A DNA stretch of 64,000 bases, from assembly GCA_019638775.1 (NCBI GenBank), contig JAHBTD010000001.1, positions 186,001-250,000 of the forward strand. The letters run 5' to 3'. This DNA is from Fimbriimonadaceae bacterium (GTDB lineage: Bacteria > Armatimonadota > Fimbriimonadia > Fimbriimonadales > Fimbriimonadaceae). The notes below the pieces were generated by a model that had not been told where the DNA came from, searched no databases, and saw nothing but the letters and a program-made list of their open reading frames with translations. The position numbers were made by a program, and so were the translations under genes. This document shows, piece after piece, positions 1-7,089 of the stretch (positions are counted from its first letter, which is position 1; the number at the start of each line of letters is the position of its first letter).

Positions 1-77
1 TGTTACTTGGGTGAGTGGTTTGGGCGGGCAGTTGCGGTTATGGCCGTTATTCTTTGTGAGAGTTGAGGCATGCAAAA

Positions 78-109
78 TGGACACCCGTGCTAAGGAGTTC
101 GGGTGTCCA
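78..109 (-). terminator. Intrinsic terminator of the thioester-like gene
   Basis: A perfect 10-bp inverted repeat (TGGACACCCG / CGGGTGTCCA) with a 12-nt loop lies 22 nt past the stop of the gene at 132-659. On the minus strand the stem is followed by TTTT. This fits a rho-independent terminator with a short U-tract. Confidence 0.65.
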
Positions 110-131
110 AGAAGCTAGCTAGGGGTAGCGG

Positions 132-659
132 TTAGGTCGTGATCTGGTCTTGCCCGTCGCCGCCGGATTGCAGAAAGATCGCGTCACCCTCTTCGTCGAT
201 GGCATCGTAATACGCTTCGGCGTAGGCGATGACGGCTTCGCTGGCTCTTGCCTGGAATCTTCCGCTCAGGAAGTGCGGCTTATCCCCGCCATCTTCAACC
301 GCTTCCCATATGGCGAGCTGAAGTCCAGCGCACTGGTCGGCGGTTTGGGCGGAGCTGAAGAATTTTGCGACGATATTGCCCGCCTTGGCGACGTTGCCCC
401 CCTGCTTGGCTGAGCTTAGAGACCTGACCTGGAAGAATTGACCGGCGCGGATGGGGGAGCCTGGCTGGGCGCAGTAAGACATCCACGAACGGTTTTGATC
501 TTGGAAGCCGAGCTTTCCGGCAAAGGTGGTTTTGGCGCGGTTACCGTTCAGGGAGACCGAAACGTTATGACCGGTGATGCTCTGTGCGTAGCGGACCGTG
601 AAGGGTTGGTTCGCAGCGGAGCTTGCGATCATGGCGGCGGCAAAAAGGAGTTGGGTCAT
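132..659 (-). CDS. Exported protein with thioester-domain-like motifs
   Basis: 175 aa. Residues 1-17 form a signal peptide with a cleavage site near Ala-Asn. The rest has two signatures familiar from bacterial thioester domains: an aromatic-Cys block (SYCAQ, Cys63) and an LQLAIWE block (Gln114, 113-119). In characterised surface proteins the Cys and Gln side chains form a reactive internal thioester used for covalent adhesion. Similar Cys and LQxAIW blocks occur in PEP-CTERM exported proteins, and here there is no sorting signal. The start has GAGG about 9 nt upstream. Export is well supported; thioester formation is inference from the two motifs and their order. Confidence 0.75.
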   Translation of the reverse strand: MTQLLFAAAMIASSAANQPFTVRYAQSITGHNVSVSLNGNRAKTTFAGKLGFQDQNRSWMSYCAQPGSPIRAGQFFQVRSLSSAKQGGNVAKAGNIVAKFFSSAQTADQCAGLQLAIWEAVEDGGDKPHFLSGRFQARASEAVIAYAEAYYDAIDEEGDAIFLQSGGDGQDQITT

Positions 660-784
660 AGGGTCGCCTCAATTTTCGGATACTAACGCAGTTGGGACGG
701 GATGGGCAACGGCGCAGTTGATTGGTAGCGCAGAAGTCGGGCATTGATGCGCCTTTTGTGCTTAGAATGCTAAATAAGCGCCCG

Positions 785-1318
785 CTACCAAGCTGCCGAA
801 TCTTGACAACTTCCCCGGATGTCTTCGGCGTAAGACATGGGCGGGGTGTCCGATTCGCCTGCGGCATAGCGTATGGTGGCGATCTGCCCGGCGTGGTAGG
901 CGTCGTGCTGATTCATGATTTGGATCATGCGCCAGGCGGGCAGTTCCTTCTTGTAATTGGTCGGGCGCATCTCCTCTAATTCTTCCTCTTTGAGGTCTGC
1001 CCAGCTTGCCATCCAATAATCGTGCCCGCGCTTGAGGTAGTCGAGCGCGCCATCCCAAGAGGGCTCGAAGGCCTCCATCTGGTCAGCGATTTGATGCCAG
1101 CGGAGTTCGGTGTTGCGGAAGGTGATGCTGGCGTAAGCCCACTTTACCGAGGCGATGTGCAGCGCAATTCCCTGGACGGAGCCGTCGGTGTGGAGGTATT
1201 CCTTGCCTTGCGGGGTGAGTTTGGCCCAGGCCTGGGGCTGGGTGATGCCTTCGAGGGCTTCCATGAGTTGCTTGAATCCGTACTCGGCGTCGAGTTTGAG
1301 GAGGTCGATTGCGGTCAT
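785..1318 (-). CDS. DinB family protein
   Basis: 177 aa, usual length for the DinB/YfiT four-helix-bundle superfamily. The three metal-ligand histidines are in family positions: His54 (LHIAS) and the pair His138 and His142 (HDAYHAGQI). Members bind a divalent metal and many are thiol-dependent transferases or uncharacterised stress proteins. The substrate cannot be told from sequence. One of four DinB paralogues in the window (also 14416, 25463, 29424), all divergent from each other. Single gene, with no partner reading in the same direction closely upstream. Confidence 0.88.
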   Translation of the reverse strand: MTAIDLLKLDAEYGFKQLMEALEGITQPQAWAKLTPQGKEYLHTDGSVQGIALHIASVKWAYASITFRNTELRWHQIADQMEAFEPSWDGALDYLKRGHDYWMASWADLKEEELEEMRPTNYKKELPAWRMIQIMNQHDAYHAGQIATIRYAAGESDTPPMSYAEDIRGSCQDSAAW

Positions 1319-1358
1319 GGGAATGACGATACCTTGGAGTTGTCCGGTTAGATTGGAG

Positions 1359-1571
1359 CTAGTTCCCTGACTCTTTGATGGCTTTTTCGGCTTTGTCGAC
1401 GATAGGCATTGCTTCTGGAAAAGTAGATTTGATAACGCTCTTTTTGCGGTTCAGGAGACCTTCAAAGCCTTCTTTTCGAACGATGTATCCCGCAATGCTG
1501 AACCCGATGATGGCTGCGCCGAGCACGGCGCACAAGAGAGCGGTTTTCCAGTTGCCGAGTCGTGCTTTCAT
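1359..1571 (-). CDS. Small single-pass membrane protein
   Basis: 70 aa from ATG at 1571. Residues about 10-27 are a clear transmembrane helix, followed by a Lys/Glu-rich amphipathic tail. The frame is open further upstream to 1670, but that extension runs into the 47-bp repeats at 1647-1765 and has a composition unlike the rest, so the internal start is preferred. No strong ribosome binding site. I do not recognise the family. It ends 41 nt upstream of the DinB start at 1318 and reads the same way, so the two could be cotranscribed. Confidence 0.5.
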   Translation of the reverse strand: MKARLGNWKTALLCAVLGAAIIGFSIAGYIVRKEGFEGLLNRKKSVIKSTFPEAMPIVDKAEKAIKESGN

Positions 1572-1646
1572 CGCACTCGTAGGTACGACCGGGCTTGCGG
1601 CTGAGTTGCGATGAGAGCCGTTGGACTGCTTCCCTTTGCGCACAAG

Positions 1647-1765
1647 CGGCAACGACAGTGCGTTACCCACCCGTGGCTAGATCACGCATGAACCCGCAAC
1701 GACGGAGCGTTGCCCTCCGGTAGATAGATTGCGCATCAAGCCGCAACGACGGAGCGTTGCCCTCC
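1647..1765. repeat. 47-bp-period repeats, 25-bp core
   Basis: Two identical 25-bp cores (1694-1718 and 1741-1765), each carrying the small hairpin GCAACG-ACGGAG-CGTTGC, are spaced 47 bp apart. A degenerate third copy lies one period earlier (1647-1671). There is no coding signal. Confidence 0.8.
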
Positions 1766-1806
1766 CGTGGCCGGATCCTTATGCCTTCAGGATGCAGTTT
1801 CGGGGC

Positions 1807-1867
1807 AAAAAAAGGCGGCGATAAATCGCCGCCCCTGAAAGCGCGAATAAATTCGCGCACTCCCAAA
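1807..1867 (-). terminator. Dispersed double-hairpin element, copy A (terminator)
   Basis: Two hairpins with TAAA loops: GGCGGCGA-TAAA-TCGCCGCC (1814-1833) and GCGCGAA-TAAA-TTCGCGC (1841-1858), then CACTCCCAAA. On the minus strand the first stem is followed by seven T residues (1807-1813), which makes a convincing intrinsic terminator for the gene ending at 1967. The same element recurs at 3805 and, in shortened form, at 16165, 35206 and 35311. Confidence 0.75.
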
Positions 1868-1887
1868 GGAGACCTCCCACCCCCTGC

Positions 1888-1923
1888 CCCCTCCCTCCAT
1901 TTCCAGAAAAATGGAGGGAGGGG
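1888..1923. repeat. CCCTCC-type hairpin
   Basis: A perfect 15-bp inverted repeat, CCCCTCCCTCCATTT / AAATGGAGGGAGGGG, with a 6-nt loop, between the double-hairpin element and the end of the gene at 1967. Related purine/pyrimidine-rich hairpins occur at about 2842, 12628, 13123, 15108 and 30040. Confidence 0.75.
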
Positions 1924-1966
1924 AGGCTTGGGCACAATGCTGCGGACTATCAAAAAGCGAGCGCGC

Positions 1967-2773
1967 TTACTTCCCTTTTACAACCCGGAACCCTTGATTG
2001 CTGAAGGATGCACGGATGTCCATTTTGCCGATGTCGACCGAGTTAAAGAAGTTGCAGGCGTTTTTGCTGCACCACCACGACCCGCCGCGCGCGTGGACGC
2101 TTCGCTCAGACGTATCGCTCTCGACCCTGCCCGAACAGAACTCAAACACGTTACCGTAGATGTCGTACAGGCCCCACGGGTTCGGCTTAAACTTCCCTAC
2201 CGGCGAGGTGTACATATAGCCGTCGCTGAGGTCTGGCTTTGTGTGGTCACGCCCGTGCCAGACGTTTGCGTATTGACCGATCTCTGTATTTTCCTTGCCA
2301 AAGAAAAAATCGGTCTTAGCCCCAGCTCGACTGGCAACCTCCCATTCGTCGAGCGTCGGCAGCCGAACGCCTGCCCATTTGCAATATTCCTGTGCGTCGT
2401 GATAGCTGATGCAGGTGACGGGGTGGTCCATTTTGTCGCCGATCCCTCCCCTTGCTTTGCCGTTTGGAAAGCGCCAAAAAGCGGTCTTGTCTTGAGTCCA
2501 CCGAAACTCTTCCATCGGGGGATCGAAGACCATGGCATCGTGCTTGCGTTCGGCGTCCGTGACGTACTTCGTCGCCTTGACGAACGCTTCAAATTCGGAG
2601 TTAGTGGTCTCGTATCTGGCGATCTCAAAGGCCTTGAGGGTGACGGTGCGCTTGAAGTTATCGAGGCGGATGGTGTCGCCGACGGTGTACTTTCCGGCCT
2701 TAACGGCGACGAAAGCTTTTGGCTCTGGGATTGGCGAGAGAATTAGGATCAGTCCGGCGAGGGTGGAAAGCAT
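1967..2773 (-). CDS. Formylglycine-generating enzyme-like (SUMF1) protein
   Basis: 268 aa. Residues 1-16 form a hydrophobic leader, so the protein is probably exported. Family signatures run through the whole length: the ETTNSEF segment near 56-62, RLPTLDEWEVASR (137-149), GLYDIYGNVFEF (201-212), RGGSWWCSKNAC (229-240) and NQGFRVV at the C terminus. Most bacterial SUMF1-domain proteins lack the catalytic cysteines; this one has a C-x4-C pair (Cys235, Cys240) in the place where aerobic FGEs bind copper and oxidise a sulfatase cysteine. No sulfatase gene is in the window, so the client is unknown. Terminated by the hairpins at 1807-1923. Confidence 0.85.
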   Translation of the reverse strand: MLSTLAGLILILSPIPEPKAFVAVKAGKYTVGDTIRLDNFKRTVTLKAFEIARYETTNSEFEAFVKATKYVTDAERKHDAMVFDPPMEEFRWTQDKTAFWRFPNGKARGGIGDKMDHPVTCISYHDAQEYCKWAGVRLPTLDEWEVASRAGAKTDFFFGKENTEIGQYANVWHGRDHTKPDLSDGYMYTSPVGKFKPNPWGLYDIYGNVFEFCSGRVESDTSERSVHARGGSWWCSKNACNFFNSVDIGKMDIRASFSNQGFRVVKGK

Positions 2774-2789
2774 TTGGGGGTGTAAGGGC

Positions 2790-2880
2790 GATCGGCTATC
2801 GGCTATCGGCTATCGGAGATTCAAATCCTATCTTATTATTTTCGTCCCTCCCCATCCATTCTTGCGATTGACTGGGGAGG
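2790..2880. repeat. ATCGGCT short tandem repeat plus CCCTCC hairpin
   Basis: Positions 2790-2817 hold ATCGGCT repeated head to tail with one partial unit; the same unit is amplified at 15926-16118. It is followed by CCCTCCCC ... GGGGAGGG (about 2848-2880), a hairpin placed after the stop of the gene at 2895-3650. No open frame fits here. Confidence 0.7.
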
Positions 2881-2894
2881 GAGTTTGATTCCTC

Positions 2895-3650
2895 TTACTT
2901 CTTCGGCTTGACTTTGGTTTTGTAGTAAGCCGTCGCGCGGTCGAGCGTCAGCTTTTGGTTTTGAGCGTTTGCGGTGAGGTAGGCGTCGTATCTCGCATCC
3001 TCACTGTACAGCTTGGCATGCGCTGCCGATTCTATGAACGGCTTGTAGTTGCCTTCCTTCATCAGCAGGAACAGCAGCGTGAGGATGTCGTGATCCTTTT
3101 TGTCGCGGTTGTACATGGCGATGATGTCGGGGATCAGCTCATATGCGTTGACCTCAACGATGGCCTCCTTGAGGTTGACACCGATTCGTTTCTTGCTGGT
3201 CATCGTTTCCTTGACGAGACTGATGACCTTGGTTCGATTCTTCTTCAAGAATTCTCGCTGTCTTGGGCTCCAAAGCTGCTCTCCACCGAACATGCTTGGG
3301 AAGTAGGCAAAGATCATCTTCTCTTCGCCCTGCATCGCAAACGATACGTCGCAGACCTGTGACCAAATCTCGCCGTGAAGCATTGTGTAGGTGAATTTTT
3401 CTTCGACGGTGAGGGCGTCAAAAGTTTTGTCGGGCAGGCTCAAATCTCCCATATCATCTTCGACATTCTTCGGCTTAATCTTCTTGATTAGCGCCTTTAC
3501 TTTGGCGAGGCCGTAGCTTGGCTCGGTGATTTGTCCTCGATATTCGTGGTACTTGCGGCTAGCGGCACTGGCCTTGGGCATGTCTTCGTCTTGAGCAAGG
3601 AGCTGCGAAGCGATGGTTGCAGCGATGAAGAAAAAGAATAGCTTTCTCAT
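2895..3650 (-). CDS. Hypothetical exported protein
   Basis: 251 aa. The N terminus (MRKLFFFFIA, cleavage after LLAQ near residue 20) is a signal peptide. The mature protein is alpha-helical in appearance, rich in Lys and Glu, with no metal, nucleotide or cofactor motif that I recognise. AGGA sits 6 nt before the ATG. The sequence between its start and the next gene's end carries a terminator element. It is likely periplasmic; no function is proposed. Confidence 0.75.
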   Translation of the reverse strand: MRKLFFFFIAATIASQLLAQDEDMPKASAASRKYHEYRGQITEPSYGLAKVKALIKKIKPKNVEDDMGDLSLPDKTFDALTVEEKFTYTMLHGEIWSQVCDVSFAMQGEEKMIFAYFPSMFGGEQLWSPRQREFLKKNRTKVISLVKETMTSKKRIGVNLKEAIVEVNAYELIPDIIAMYNRDKKDHDILTLLFLLMKEGNYKPFIESAAHAKLYSEDARYDAYLTANAQNQKLTLDRATAYYKTKVKPKK

Positions 3651-3804
3651 TTCAAATCCTAAGGGGTCGTCAGTTGGGTCCGTGTAAATCTCCCTTCAGT
3701 AGAAAGTATAAGTTACCGTTGCGTTTCTGCACCTGTGACTTTCGTCGATTGTGGAGTGATTTTTGCGGGTGTTGACGATGTCATGCACCGTCTTAGACAA
3801 AAAC

Positions 3805-3861
3805 AGGGGCGGCGATAAATCGCCGCCCCTGAAAGCGCGAATAAATTCGCGCACTCCCAAA
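3805..3861 (-). terminator. Dispersed double-hairpin element, copy B (terminator)
   Basis: AGGGGCGGCGA-TAAA-TCGCCGCCCCT (11-bp stem) followed by GCGCGAA-TAAA-TTCGCGC and CACTCCCAAA, only 5 nt from the stop of the cytochrome gene. In the sense of that gene the outer stem is followed by GTTTTTG, giving an intrinsic terminator. Sequence matches copy A at 1814-1867 almost base for base. Confidence 0.8.
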
Positions 3862-3866
3862 AGTTG

Positions 3867-4226
3867 TTACTTCGTCTTAGGGGTGTTTGCCTTCACCCAT
3901 GCAGCGAACATCTTGGTTTCTTCGGCTTTGGGCTGGGTCATTCCCTTTGGCGGCATTTTCTTTTCTGCCACCTCGTGGGCGCCCTTTGTAAACCACTTGA
4001 TGTTCTTCTTGGCGTCTTCTTCTTTCTTGATGATGCTGAAGTCGATCTTGTCCGGTGCGTCCTTTCCGGTGTGGCAGCTCACGCAGTAATTCTTGATGTA
4101 CGGCGCAACGTGCTTGGCAAAGGTCGCCTTGACGGGCGCGGGTTTCTTCGTGGGGGGCTTGGCCTGACTCACGACCATGGAAACAGACACGATCGCTGCC
4201 AACGTCAGGAGAATTCTGAACCTCAT
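3867..4226 (-). CDS. Small exported c-type cytochrome
   Basis: 119 aa from the ATG at 4226. The signal peptide ends near SQAKP (residue 21). One heme-attachment motif CVSCH (Cys48, Cys51, His52), and MPP at 91-93 supplies the probable distal Met ligand. Size and the pattern of an acidic/basic insert between the heme site and the Met resemble planctomycete-type cytochrome c domains. It should carry electrons in the periplasm; the partner is unknown. The frame is open upstream but that part is antisense to the promoter of the DUF1697 gene, so the internal start with its signal peptide is chosen. Confidence 0.85.
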   Translation of the reverse strand: MRFRILLTLAAIVSVSMVVSQAKPPTKKPAPVKATFAKHVAPYIKNYCVSCHTGKDAPDKIDFSIIKKEEDAKKNIKWFTKGAHEVAEKKMPPKGMTQPKAEETKMFAAWVKANTPKTK

Positions 4227-4312
4227 AGGTTCGAGCTTACCCGACCAATTCGATGCTCTTGCCGAATCTGGACTGGGAGATATTCTTGAGCAGGCACGGC
4301 GTACGGCTGAGA

Positions 4313-4341
4313 TTGGAATCGTCTGGTGCGGCAGATACAAT
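4313..4341 (+). promoter_or_regulatory. Promoter of leaderless DUF1697 gene
   Basis: TTGGAA (4313-4318), a 17-bp spacer and TACAAT (4336-4341), followed by exactly 6 nt and the GTG start at 4348. With the usual distance from -10 box to start point, transcription would begin at or next to the start codon, leaving no leader and no ribosome binding site. Confidence 0.6.
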
Positions 4342-4347
4342 GTTCTC

Positions 4348-4893
4348 GTGGCGAGATTTGTGGGGCTCATTCGTGGGATCAATGTTGGTGGGAACAACCT
4401 TATCAAGATGGCGGATTTTCGGGCGTTTCTTGCTGAGATCGGGCTCACTCGCGCCCAAACTTTGCTACAGAGCGGGAACTTTGTTTTTAAGACCGAAACG
4501 GGTTCCACCGCAGAACTTGAAGAGTTGTTGAGGACGGAGGCCTCTCAGCGGCTGAGTCTAAACGTTCAGTTTTACGTGCGCTCGGAATGGGAATGGATGC
4601 AGATGATCGGCGCGAACCCTTTTCCTGACTCTGCAAAGGATGACCCCAGCCATTTGCTCGTGTTTACGTTCGTTGAGCCGCCTTCTGAAGAGGCTATTCA
4701 GGAGATTCGTGAGGTTTACTCGGGGCCGGAAAGCTATAAGCTTGTGGGCGGTTACCTGTACGCATGCTTCCCGGTTGGTATCGGCGTGTCGAAGCTTTCT
4801 GAGCATAAGTTGTGGAAGAAGCTGACTGCCCAAGCAACAGGACGAAATTGGAATACGGTATTGAAGTTGGCGGCTTTGATGGGTGAGGCGTAG
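4348..4893 (+). CDS. DUF1697 family protein
   Basis: 181 aa from GTG at 4348. The N terminus (FVGLIRGINVGG followed by KMADFRAF) and the LLQSGNFVF segment are diagnostic of DUF1697. The length equals the family norm. An open frame reaches back to 4177 but covers the cytochrome promoter and start; the GTG sits 6 nt behind a good -10 box and starts exactly at the conserved block. Family function is unknown; it is a cytoplasmic alpha/beta protein. Confidence 0.88.
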   Translation: MARFVGLIRGINVGGNNLIKMADFRAFLAEIGLTRAQTLLQSGNFVFKTETGSTAELEELLRTEASQRLSLNVQFYVRSEWEWMQMIGANPFPDSAKDDPSHLLVFTFVEPPSEEAIQEIREVYSGPESYKLVGGYLYACFPVGIGVSKLSEHKLWKKLTAQATGRNWNTVLKLAALMGEA

Positions 4894-4895
4894 GG

Positions 4896-5759
4896 CTACT
4901 CATCGTCCAGCGAAGCTTCGAGGATCTTTCTCAACCGCTCACGCTCTTCTCGCGCCTTTTCCCGGTTCATCACATCGCTTAGAAACGCTTGATCCCTGGC
5001 TCTTTCGCGCATGCGGGCCGCTTCGGCCTCTTTCCTACTCTTTCGATCTTGAAACGGCTCTCGGAACCTGATTCCACCTGTTTGCCGCAGGTTAACCAAA
5101 GAAGTTGCTCCGCCGATCAGGCCGAAAATCGTGACGAGGCTATGCCCCGAGATCAGGCCATAGACTAAGACAAGGATGCTGACGACCAAGCCCAGGTGAA
5201 AGACAACCCGCATGGACTTGAATTCGTCCTGCTTTCGGTTGAGGATGGCCTGAACCGCATGACCGCCGTCGAATGGATAACTCGGGATGAGGTTGAGGAA
5301 TCCGAGCATCAGGTTCAGAAAGCCTACGGCATGCACGATGAGAAACTGCGTCCGCGCTTCAGACCCGAGTTCGGCTGCGTTCAATCCAAGTGTGCCGACC
5401 GATAAGCAGAATCCCGCTACTGCAAATGTGACGGCTGGCCCCATCAGCGTTATGATGAGGGCTTGTTTGGGTGAGCGGTAGCCACTTGAGACGGCAAACC
5501 CACCAAAACCGTGGAGGGTGATCGAGAGTCCGGTGAGGCGGTAGCGCTTTGCGGTAAGTGCGTGACCGAACTCGTGGAGGAGGATACTCAGGACGATCAA
5601 GAGCACATATTCGAGCGTGTGCCAGACGCCCATCCCCCAACCCATAAGAACCGGATAGAGAAAGAAGACAAGCGAGATATGGAGCTTGATCGGAATGCCA
5701 AAGAGTCGGCCCACGGAGACCGACCAATTCAAAAAGGCGTTTAGCTTTGCAAGGCTCAT
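4896..5759 (-). CDS. Site-2 protease-type (M50) membrane metalloprotease
   Basis: 287 aa from ATG at 5759 (a longer TTG start exists at 5804). Several transmembrane helices carry the zinc motif HEFGH (62-66) and the third ligand motif PFDGGH (Asp164), the arrangement of small M50B rhomboid-like site-2 proteases. The C-terminal 60 residues are a charged cytoplasmic tail. Such enzymes cleave membrane-bound regulators such as anti-sigma factors. The window has two membrane anti-sigma candidates, but nothing links them directly. It converges with the DUF1697 gene, with 2 nt between the two stops. Confidence 0.85.
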   Translation of the reverse strand: MSLAKLNAFLNWSVSVGRLFGIPIKLHISLVFFLYPVLMGWGMGVWHTLEYVLLIVLSILLHEFGHALTAKRYRLTGLSITLHGFGGFAVSSGYRSPKQALIITLMGPAVTFAVAGFCLSVGTLGLNAAELGSEARTQFLIVHAVGFLNLMLGFLNLIPSYPFDGGHAVQAILNRKQDEFKSMRVVFHLGLVVSILVLVYGLISGHSLVTIFGLIGGATSLVNLRQTGGIRFREPFQDRKSRKEAEAARMRERARDQAFLSDVMNREKAREERERLRKILEASLDDE

Positions 5760-5868
5760 CTTTTGCTCGGTTCGGTCTGGCTCTATCTGCTCTTCAATCT
5801 GCAACGATAGCTGAGTTTATGTTAGCCGTCTTTTTCCAGCATCTGAGCATTCATTTTTTCACTCTTGC

Positions 5869-5914
5869 TTGACATTGTGTCGTTTTTCTTGTAACATACC
5901 AACCAGTTGGTATG
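5869..5914 (+). promoter_or_regulatory. tetR promoter with overlapping autoregulatory operator
   Basis: TTGACA (5869-5874), a 17-bp spacer and TAACAT (5892-5897). Over the -10 box lies the 20-bp palindrome CATACCAA-CCAG-TTGGTATG (5895-5914). Its last three bases are the ATG of the TetR gene, so a bound repressor would cover the -10 box, the start point and the start codon. Confidence 0.8.
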
Positions 5915-6538
5915 AGTGATCAAGTCCAGACCAAGATACCGGAGAAGAAGGTTCGCCTGATCGAGGCAGCCGTGCGGCTGATGCTTCGGCACGGCTATGC
6001 GGCGACCTCGGTCGATGACATCTGCGCGAAGGCGGAGGTGACGAAAGGGAGCTTCTTCTACTACTTCTCCAGCAAGGAGGAGATCTGTCTGGCGGCGATG
6101 GAGGCTTGGGCTGGATACTGGCTCGGCATTATGGACGAGGCAGGCTTCGACCGCATCCCTGACCCGCTTGATCGGGTGGAGCATCTCTTCAAGGTGATGG
6201 AAGGGGCTTATCTGAATCCTGACGTGGACCCGGGCTGCATGATCGGAACGGTCGCGCAGGAGTGTTCCCTTCCCAGCGAGAAGTTCCGAGCGATCTGCGA
6301 GGCGCATCTTGAGTTCTGGAAGGTGAACACTTCTCGGCTCCTCAGTGAAGCTAAGGCTGCGTATCCACCGCATACCGACTTTGACGCGGACGAGGTGGCC
6401 TGGTGGCTGTGCAGCTTCGTTCAGGGGACTCTACTGATCGCGAAAACTCAGAGCGACCGCGCGATCGTGAACAGCAACATTAAACACTGTCGGGCTTATG
6501 TGATGAGCTTGTTCGACAGAAAGGAAAGTGCAGCCTAA
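5912..6538 (+). CDS. TetR/AcrR family transcriptional regulator
   Basis: 208 aa. Residues about 10-58 form the TetR helix-turn-helix (LMLRHGYAATSVDDICAKA ends the typical helix 1-3 pattern, then the KGSFFYYFSSKEE segment). The ligand-binding half is of general TetR size. The ATG lies inside the palindrome described at 5895-5914, pointing to autorepression. Genes for DUF1579 and DUF899 proteins follow in the same direction, and may be targets. The ligand cannot be read from sequence. Confidence 0.92.
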   Translation: MSDQVQTKIPEKKVRLIEAAVRLMLRHGYAATSVDDICAKAEVTKGSFFYYFSSKEEICLAAMEAWAGYWLGIMDEAGFDRIPDPLDRVEHLFKVMEGAYLNPDVDPGCMIGTVAQECSLPSEKFRAICEAHLEFWKVNTSRLLSEAKAAYPPHTDFDADEVAWWLCSFVQGTLLIAKTQSDRAIVNSNIKHCRAYVMSLFDRKESAA

Positions 6539-6584
6539 TGGGCTGAAAAGAGACGTAAATAAGAATCAGAAGGAGGAATCAACT

Positions 6585-7058
6585 ATGTTTGCAACACCAC
6601 AGAAAGAGCACGAATGGCTTCAGAAGTTTGTCGGGGAATGGACTTTCGAAATGCCCGGCTGCGGCGAAGGCCAAGAGAAGAGCACGGGAACAGAGACGGG
6701 ACACATGATCGGCGGGCTTTGGGCGCAATTGAACGGGTCGGGGGAAATGCCGGATGGCAGCCCAATGACTACACGGATGACGGTCGGCTTTGACCCGCAG
6801 AAGGGCCGATACATCGGCACCTGGATAGGCTCGATGATGACGCATTTGTGGGTCTATGACGGGGAGATGAACGAGGCAGGCACGACGCTGACGCTGAGCG
6901 CGGAGGGGCCGGACTTCGAGACGCCAGGAAAGATGCGCCAATATCGCGACGTCATGGAGTTCAAGAGCGACGACCACCGAGTCTTGACCTCGCACATGCT
7001 GGGTGACAACGGTGAGTGGACGCAGTTTATGGAGGCGAACTACTATCGCGTGAAGTAG
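6585..7058 (+). CDS. DUF1579 family protein
   Basis: 157 aa. The start at 6585 has AGGAGG at 6571-6576. The opening EHEWLQKFVGEWTFE and the GMIGGLW-like and TTRMTVGFDP segments are typical of DUF1579, a lipocalin-like beta-barrel family of unknown function. The gene is 46 nt from the TetR stop and reads the same way, so both may come from the operator-controlled promoter. Confidence 0.85.
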   Translation: MFATPQKEHEWLQKFVGEWTFEMPGCGEGQEKSTGTETGHMIGGLWAQLNGSGEMPDGSPMTTRMTVGFDPQKGRYIGTWIGSMMTHLWVYDGEMNEAGTTLTLSAEGPDFETPGKMRQYRDVMEFKSDDHRVLTSHMLGDNGEWTQFMEANYYRVK

Positions 7059-7089
7059 GTCAGTACCGGGTCAGAAAGGAGAGACGGAT

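Noticed and set aside
1757..2746. 329-codon plus-strand frame
   Set aside because: Antisense to the SUMF1 gene and begins inside the dispersed hairpin; no domain.
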